64,000 nucleotides of DNA, taken from assembly GCF_038002605.1 (NCBI RefSeq), contig NZ_JBBOCT010000001.1, forward strand, positions 5,332,001 through 5,396,000. The letters run 5' to 3'. The DNA is from Bacillus sp. FSL K6-3431. Its GTDB lineage: Bacteria > Bacillota > Bacilli > Bacillales > Bacillaceae_C. The notes beneath the pieces are model-generated. The model saw only the letters and a program-made list of their open reading frames with translations. It was not told where the DNA came from and ran no database searches. A program made the position numbers and the translations under genes. Shown one piece after another: positions 59,901-64,000 of the stretch (the stretch's first letter is position 1; each line of letters starts with the position of its first letter).

Positions 59901-60251
59901 TTAAATCCTCCTATTAATAATATCTTGAACTTTCTCAACTGGGAGGGAAGATTGATTAGATATTTGTTGAATATTAAGACCCTGATTATATAATGCCAAA
60001 ACATGACTCTTTAAGATTTCATTAGGGCTATTAAATCCTTGATTTGCTTGCGATTGCAGCAAATCATCGTCCACAAGCAATTCTTCCTCAAGCACTTTCA
60101 TTCTTTTCTTTAACATGTATTGCTCTTGAAGAACATTCATTGAGAGCTGTTCGACTTCTTTTTCCATTATCTTTACTCTATCTTTTTGAAAGAATGATAC
60201 TAAGAATAGCAAAATTGCAGCACTTAATAAGATAATAATGACTGTTTCCAT
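59901..60251 (-). CDS. Membrane-anchored coiled-coil protein (YqzD-type)
   Basis: A protein of 116 residues with an N-terminal membrane helix, a charged coiled coil (about 22-60), and a C-terminal HTH-like segment (ALYNQGLNIQQISNQSSLPV). Function is unknown. It lies two bases upstream of the MltG-like gene, so the two are probably an operon. The pst phosphate operon that lies between pbpA and these genes in B. subtilis is absent. Confidence 0.75.
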   Translation of the reverse strand: METVIIILLSAAILLFLVSFFQKDRVKIMEKEVEQLSMNVLQEQYMLKKRMKVLEEELLVDDDLLQSQANQGFNSPNEILKSHVLALYNQGLNIQQISNQSSLPVEKVQDIINRRI

Positions 60252-60437
60252 AATTCACCTCGAAAAACATTTTATCATATTTATAACATAAAGTATTTTT
60301 TTACCCTCATTTGAACGACTTTGTTTAAGGGAGTAACGATATATCTGTAATTTGGACTAGCAATTCTAAAATAAAAGTGATATTATAGAAAAGTCGTATG
60401 AATAGTGAAGAATGCAATGAAGTTTGGAGGGAAAGAC

Positions 60438-60587
60438 ATGCGCGTAAATATTACATTAGCTTGCACGGAATGCAATGAGCGTAATTATATTTCAACAAAA
60501 AACAAACGTAATAATACTGACCGTATTGAGCTTAAAAAATACTGTCCGAGAGATAAAAAATCTACTTTGCACCGTGAAACAAAATAA
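60438..60587 (+). CDS. rpmG: 50S ribosomal protein L33
   Basis: A 49-residue bL33 of the zinc-binding type: C-TEC pair in [12 protein letters not shown]; the second pair is reduced to one cysteine (KKYCPRDKK), so the zinc ribbon is incomplete. The start [12 protein letters not shown] follows TTTGGAGGGAAAG; the longer reading from 60405 includes that site. Bacilli usually carry several rpmG copies; this is the copy near yqgN. Confidence 0.94.
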   Translation: MRVNITLACTECNERNYISTKNKRNNTDRIELKKYCPRDKKSTLHRETK

Positions 60588-60592
60588 ATACT

Positions 60593-60637
60593 AAAAAGCC
60601 AACTCACTGTACGCACCAGTGAGTTGGCTTTTTTGTT
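60593..60637 (+). terminator. Terminator after rpmG
   Basis: AAAAAGCCAACTCACTG pairs perfectly with CAGTGAGTTGGCTTTTT around 7 bases; ends in six or more T. Confidence 0.95.
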
Positions 60638-60802
60638 TTAACGTTTTTTCAAAAGAAGTCTCCCTCTTTAAGCATGTAACGGACAGAGCCCAGCTGTAAG
60701 GGGGAGATGAATTTTGGTAAGGCGTCTAGCGTAAAAAGCTTGTGTAATTAAAACATACGTTCTATAATAGTTGTAAATCCCCTAATTAAGAAGGTGACGG
60801 TC

Positions 60803-61480
60803 ATGTTACTAAATCTCAAATTCAGAGTCTTCCCGACAGAAGCCAGAAAGACAAGTTAGATCGCTGGCTGCAATATTGCCGTCAAACTTATAATTCTTAC
60901 CTTTTAGATAAGCAACGAAAGTATAAACAATCGAACAATCAAAGTATCCTATTCAAGATTTGAAATGCAAAACAACAAATAAGGGATAAGAGGAAAAATC
61001 CTTTTCTCAAAGAAATGCCATCCCAACCACTCCTAGAAGTATTTCTACGCCTAGAAAAGTCCTATCAGAATTTGTTTCGTGGGGACGCGAAATATCCAAA
61101 AATAAAAACATACAAAGTATATAATATTCTTACGTTTCCTCCATTCGGGTATAACAAAAAAGGTAACCGCCTCGCCATGTCATTAAAAACATTCGCCAAA
61201 TGATTCGTAATCGAAAGCTAGCCAAATCGATTTCAGATGCCGAATGGGGTATGTTTCAACAGATGCTTGCTTATAAATGCAAGAAAAATGGTGACACGCT
61301 TGTCAAAATACAACCAGCTTACACTCACAAGACTGCTCAATCTGTCAACATCGTGTCAAGAAGTCACTCTCTATCCGCACCCATATTTGCACAAAATGCG
61401 GGACAATATTAGACAGAGATTATAATGCAAGCCTCAATATTCCTCAAAAAGGATTAGAACTTCTAGCAGTCAACATCTGA
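60803..61480 (+). pseudogene. tnpB: TnpB remnant (RNA-guided nuclease, inactivated)
   Basis: Pieces of a TnpB protein are read in three frames: MLLNLKFRVFPTEA, then after a frameshift DKLDRWLQYCRQTYNSYLLD, then LEVFLRLEKSYQNLFRGDAK, and the C-terminal RNRKLAKSISDAEWGMFQQM with RDYNASLNIPQKGLELL. Several in-frame stops and frameshifts occur, and the middle, including the first RuvC aspartate, is deleted: a normal TnpB is about 370-400 residues, against 226 codons here. The zinc ribbon is degraded. It cannot make an active nuclease. Confidence 0.88.
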
Positions 61481-61489
61481 AAAATAAAT

Positions 61490-61637
61490 AGCAGTAGGGC
61501 AAGGTTGTGCCCGAACAGGATAATCTACGCCTGTGGAGACAATGTAAGACGTATGGGATAACCATTACGCAGTGGTCTGGGAAACAGGAAGCCCTTCTTC
61601 AAACAACCCGCAAGGGTGTTATGCTGGGGTCATTCAC
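61490..61637 (+). ncRNA. Omega-RNA-like 3' tail of the TnpB element
   Basis: After the tnpB stop comes CTACGCCTGTGGAGACAATG, then GTAAGACGTATGGGATAACC, AACAGGAAGCCCTTCTTCAA, and a GGGT-type closing hairpin, ending TTCAC. This order resembles the guide-scaffold region of IS1341-type elements. Bases after 61637 would occupy the guide position. Structure not computed; function is doubtful with a dead TnpB. Confidence 0.6.
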
Positions 61638-61657
61638 TATAGAAAGGGGTGTACAAT

Positions 61658-62224
61658 ATGGATAAAATATCGTTGCGGAAAAAAGTAAGTAATGATCTTA
61701 AGTCAATGGATAAAATGGCATACGAACATCAGTCACAACTGATCGCTAAGCGTTTAATGGAAACAAATGAGTGGAAGATGGCTAAATGTATAGGTTTTAC
61801 AATCTCACAATTTCCTGAAGTAGACACCTGGCAGTTAATTAGATCGGGATGGTTGGATGGTAAAAGTATTGTTGTTGCCAAATGTATTCCCTCGGTAAAG
61901 CAATTGAAATTCAAGGAAATTACTTCTTTTGACCAACTTGAAAAGGTTTATATGGATCTTTATGAACCGAAAATGGCGACAACGGAAGTAATGAATAATA
62001 AAATTGATTTATTGGTCGTGCCTGGTTTGGCGTTTAATCGACAAGGATTCCGAGTTGGATTTGGTGGGGGCTATTACGACCGCTATTTAAATAGTTTTTT
62101 TGGAAAAACAATTTCATTAGCTTTTTCTTCGCAAATCATTGAGAACCTTCCATATGAAGAACACGATATACCGGTGGAACAGATCATGACTGATCAAGAA
62201 ATAATCAAATGTAAACCGTTATAA
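61658..62224 (+). CDS. fthC: 5-formyltetrahydrofolate cyclo-ligase
   Basis: This enzyme (YqgN) converts 5-formyl-THF to 5,10-methenyl-THF with ATP. The protein has 188 residues, with basic N-terminus SLRKKVSND and the family motif LVVPGLAFNRQGFRVGFGGG followed by YYDRYL. The ATG at 61658 follows AGAAAGGGG; a GTG three codons upstream is possible. The TnpB element ends only about 20 bases before it, so its native promoter may have been displaced. Confidence 0.93.
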   Translation: MDKISLRKKVSNDLKSMDKMAYEHQSQLIAKRLMETNEWKMAKCIGFTISQFPEVDTWQLIRSGWLDGKSIVVAKCIPSVKQLKFKEITSFDQLEKVYMDLYEPKMATTEVMNNKIDLLVVPGLAFNRQGFRVGFGGGYYDRYLNSFFGKTISLAFSSQIIENLPYEEHDIPVEQIMTDQEIIKCKPL

Positions 62225-62280
62225 TATTAATGCATATTCCTAGTCCTTTTTCACACACTAGTGGAAGGAGGGATGGAATA

Positions 62281-62460
62281 ATGAAACAAATTTGTAACCT
62301 ACTAATTTTTGCCGTATTATCAGTAGTTGTTTTTAAAAGACGGTATCAGTTATTTAATTACATCCTTGGTAATCAATGGTTAAGAAAAATAAGTGTAAAT
62401 GCTGCGATGACTTTGCCGAGTGTCCGAAATCAATTTATCAAAAGTGCATTTCGAAAATGA
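62281..62460 (+). CDS. yqgO: Small membrane protein (YqgO-type)
   Basis: A 59-residue protein with one N-terminal hydrophobic helix (ICNLLIFAVLSVVVF) and a basic remainder. GGAAGGAGGGATGG precedes the ATG. Size, helix and position between yqgN and yqgP fit YqgO. Function is unknown. Confidence 0.75.
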   Translation: MKQICNLLIFAVLSVVVFKRRYQLFNYILGNQWLRKISVNAAMTLPSVRNQFIKSAFRK

Positions 62461-62493
62461 AAATGAGCTCCTATCAGCAAGCTGAATATCTGG

Positions 62494-62560
62494 AATCAGG
62501 TAGGAGTAATGGTAGCTTCCATCTACATTTCACTTCAAGTAGGATCTTAAAACCTAAATA
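62494..62560. repeat. Diverged copy of the AAAACCTAAA element
   Basis: GAATCAGGTAGGAG, then TCCATCTAC.TTTCACTT and GGATCTTAAAACCTAAA correspond in order to 38272-38360. The second palindrome arm is shortened. Confidence 0.55.
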
Positions 62561-62570
62561 AAAGATCAAG

Positions 62571-62693
62571 ATGAAAAAATTTAAAAATGTCGGTATTGCT
62601 CTGTTCTTGGCGATACTGATATTTTTTAGCAAAGTTTTTGCATCTAAAACACATATTAGATATAGTAAGATAAGACGAGTTTTGTTTAGGTAA
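62571..62693 (+). CDS. Possible 40-residue hydrophobic peptide
   Basis: An open frame starting MKKFKNVGIALFLAILIFFS, with one hydrophobic helix that could be a signal or membrane anchor, and a basic end (YSKIRRVLFR). Only a weak site (AAAGATCAAG) precedes the ATG. It lies between yqgO and gluP. It may be a real small membrane peptide or chance. Confidence 0.3.
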   Translation: MKKFKNVGIALFLAILIFFSKVFASKTHIRYSKIRRVLFR

Positions 62694-62711
62694 GAAAGAG
62701 GGGCTTGTATA

Positions 62712-64000
62712 TTGTCTGAACGACGAGAAGATTATTTTTTTTGGCGACTCGCACATTATTTTTCAAATGAAGCCGAGTACCGATTATTAAGAGTAAATGA
62801 AAATCAAACGGAATTATGGTTTGAAAACAAAAGGAAAAAAAACGCGAGACTAATCCGTTTAGTTAGGTTTGACTTAAACTGGGCAAATAAGATCAAACGT
62901 GATATTCAAATTCTATCTGTTCAATCAGAAAAACTTAGGAAGCACTTTTTTGCTAAAAAGTTAACGGTACTTAATCTATATATATCACCATTCTTCCCTG
63001 TGGATGATTATGAATATTTATTAGAAAATAAAGAAGCTAATACGGATAAAATAAATATTGAAACAATCATTATGTCTAGGGATAATTCAAAGGAAGCTAT
63101 AGATTCTGTAAGTGAGCTGCTCGAGGAAACTCTGGATTTTCACATCAATGCAGTATATGATGAAACTGAAATAAATGTGTTAAAGCAAACAGTCTTTAAA
63201 AAGGCTTCTCAGGAGCTGCAAGAAGAAAGGCAATTATTCGAATATAGCAAACCCTTTTTTGCATACGCTTTTATGGCCATTCAAATTATTGTCTTTATAT
63301 TACTAGAAGTAAATGGGGGGAGTACAAATACAGAAACATTAGTTAAATTTGGTGCTAAATATAATCCACTAATTTTAGAAGGGGAATGGTGGCGCTTTAT
63401 AACGCCTGTTTTTTTACATATTGGTATACTGCATCTCGCAATGAATACATTGGCCTTATACTATTTAGGAACAGCTGTCGAAAAGATGTTTGGACATATA
63501 AGATTTATATGGATATATGTATTTTCTGGATTTACAGGGACATTGGCAAGTTTTGTTTTTACTGGAAACCTGTCTGCTGGTGCAAGTGGTGCTATTTTTG
63601 GATGTTTTGGTGCGCTTCTGTATCTTGGTGTCGTACATCCCAAAGTCTTTTTCAGGACGATGGGTATGAATGTGCTTGTGTTAATTGGCATAAACTTAGT
63701 ATTTGGATTTTCCATACCCGGTATTGATAATGCCGGACATATTGGCGGTTTAGTTGGTGGTTTTCTTGCAACAGGTGTTGTTCACTTCCCGAGGAAACAT
63801 CGATTATTTCAACAAGCTGGATTTTTATTACTTACTGCTGCAATTGTTTCTACAATGATTTATTTCGGCTATCATGACGACCGACCAGAGGTAGTAAACA
63901 GTTTAGCTTCGAATCAGATGGAAAAAGGGGAAATGGAAGAGGCATATGAGTTACTAAGTGATTATGTTGGAGAGGGGAAAGGAAATGCTGTTTCTTATTT
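62712..64000 (+). CDS. gluP: Rhomboid intramembrane protease GluP, 5' part
   Basis: This YqgP-type protein is open to the window end (429 codons seen). It has a cytoplasmic N-terminal domain (about residues 1-180), then six or so helices of the rhomboid core with EGEWWRFITPVFLHIG, the serine motif GASG (catalytic serine about 292) and NAGHIGG (catalytic histidine), then the start of the C-terminal region that usually holds TPR repeats. It starts with TTG after AAAGAGGGG. It cleaves membrane proteins in the bilayer. Confidence 0.92.
   Translation, partial: MSERREDYFFWRLAHYFSNEAEYRLLRVNENQTELWFENKRKKNARLIRLVRFDLNWANKIKRDIQILSVQSEKLRKHFFAKKLTVLNLYISPFFPVDDYEYLLENKEANTDKINIETIIMSRDNSKEAIDSVSELLEETLDFHINAVYDETEINVLKQTVFKKASQELQEERQLFEYSKPFFAYAFMAIQIIVFILLEVNGGSTNTETLVKFGAKYNPLILEGEWWRFITPVFLHIGILHLAMNTLALYYLGTAVEKMFGHIRFIWIYVFSGFTGTLASFVFTGNLSAGASGAIFGCFGALLYLGVVHPKVFFRTMGMNVLVLIGINLVFGFSIPGIDNAGHIGGLVGGFLATGVVHFPRKHRLFQQAGFLLLTAAIVSTMIYFGYHDDRPEVVNSLASNQMEKGEMEEAYELLSDYVGEGKGNAVSY

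Larger units (their letters stand above)
60765..61637 (+). mobile_element. Decayed IS605/IS1341-type element (TnpB only)
   Basis: The element comprises the tnpB remnant plus a structured 3' tail (about 61495-61637) that ends in TTCAC, the usual right end of TnpB-only elements. The left end is not clear and its coordinate is a guess. No tnpA (Y1 transposase) is present. It is inserted between rpmG and fthC. Confidence 0.65.

Noticed and set aside
61015..61425. Separate small genes within the tnpB remnant
   Set aside because: Their translations are consecutive pieces of one TnpB protein broken by stops and frameshifts.
62547..62756. 69-codon minus-strand open frame before gluP
   Set aside because: It overlaps the gluP start and has no ribosome binding site or family match.

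Overview
This window is an ordinary low-GC, endospore-forming Firmicutes chromosome segment of the Bacillaceae type. The evidence is strong AGGAGG-type ribosome binding sites, frequent TTG and GTG starts, a CIRCE/HrcA heat-shock operon, a T-box before glyQS, sporulation genes yqfC and yqfD, and a gene order matching the hemW to yqgP(gluP) arc of Bacillus subtilis almost gene for gene. I cannot name the species.

Layout. 1-5620: end of hemW, then hrcA-grpE-dnaK and dnaJ. 5642-8702: prmA, rsmE and mtaB (protein, rRNA and tRNA modification). 8973-11499: deoC, a Na/phosphate-type transporter on the minus strand, rpsU and yqeY. 11619-14550: an apparent SigW-controlled envelope-stress unit (nfeD-like protease, floA, small membrane protein). 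14633-23179: yqfC-yqfD, phoH, pgpH, ybeY, dgkA, cdd, era, yqzL and recO. 23190-31490: T-box, glyQ-glyS, the PPDK regulatory protein, yqxD (apparently with an ATT start), dnaG and sigA. 31738-39708: cytochrome c-550, trmK, a Nif3-like protein, ispH, yqfQ, cshB, nfo and yqfT. 39912-42056: zinc importer genes znuC-znuB and zur behind a sigma-A promoter and a Zur-box-like site. 42362-44098: a 41-bp tandem repeat array split by an IS256-family insertion sequence. 44265-49561: yqfW, ispG, yqfZ, yqgB, yqgC, sodA and a Usp-like gene. 50049-55823: a complete seven-gene mrpABCDEFG Na+/H+ antiporter operon. 56009-64000: an MFS transporter, pbpA, yqzC, yqzD, rpmG, a decayed TnpB element with an omega-RNA-like tail, fthC, yqgO and the rhomboid protease gluP, cut by the window end.

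How the genes work together. Most encode housekeeping functions: chaperones, translation factors and RNA modification, primase plus the main sigma factor, and both [4Fe-4S] enzymes that end the MEP isoprenoid pathway (ispG, ispH). Visible regulation includes CIRCE/HrcA, a SigW-type promoter, a glycine T-box, Zur, and two hairpins that contain ribosome binding sites (yqfC and yqfZ).

I see no large undescribed operon. The unusual material lies between genes: a dispersed hairpin family with a CACAGGACGT core, longer elements bounded by GTTCAAAAAG inverted ends, the 41-bp tandem array whose two arms carry different sequence variants, a second family ending in AAAACCTAAA, a decayed TnpB with its RNA tail, and an orphan open frame on the minus strand at 27626-27845. 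No tRNA, rRNA or CRISPR array was seen.
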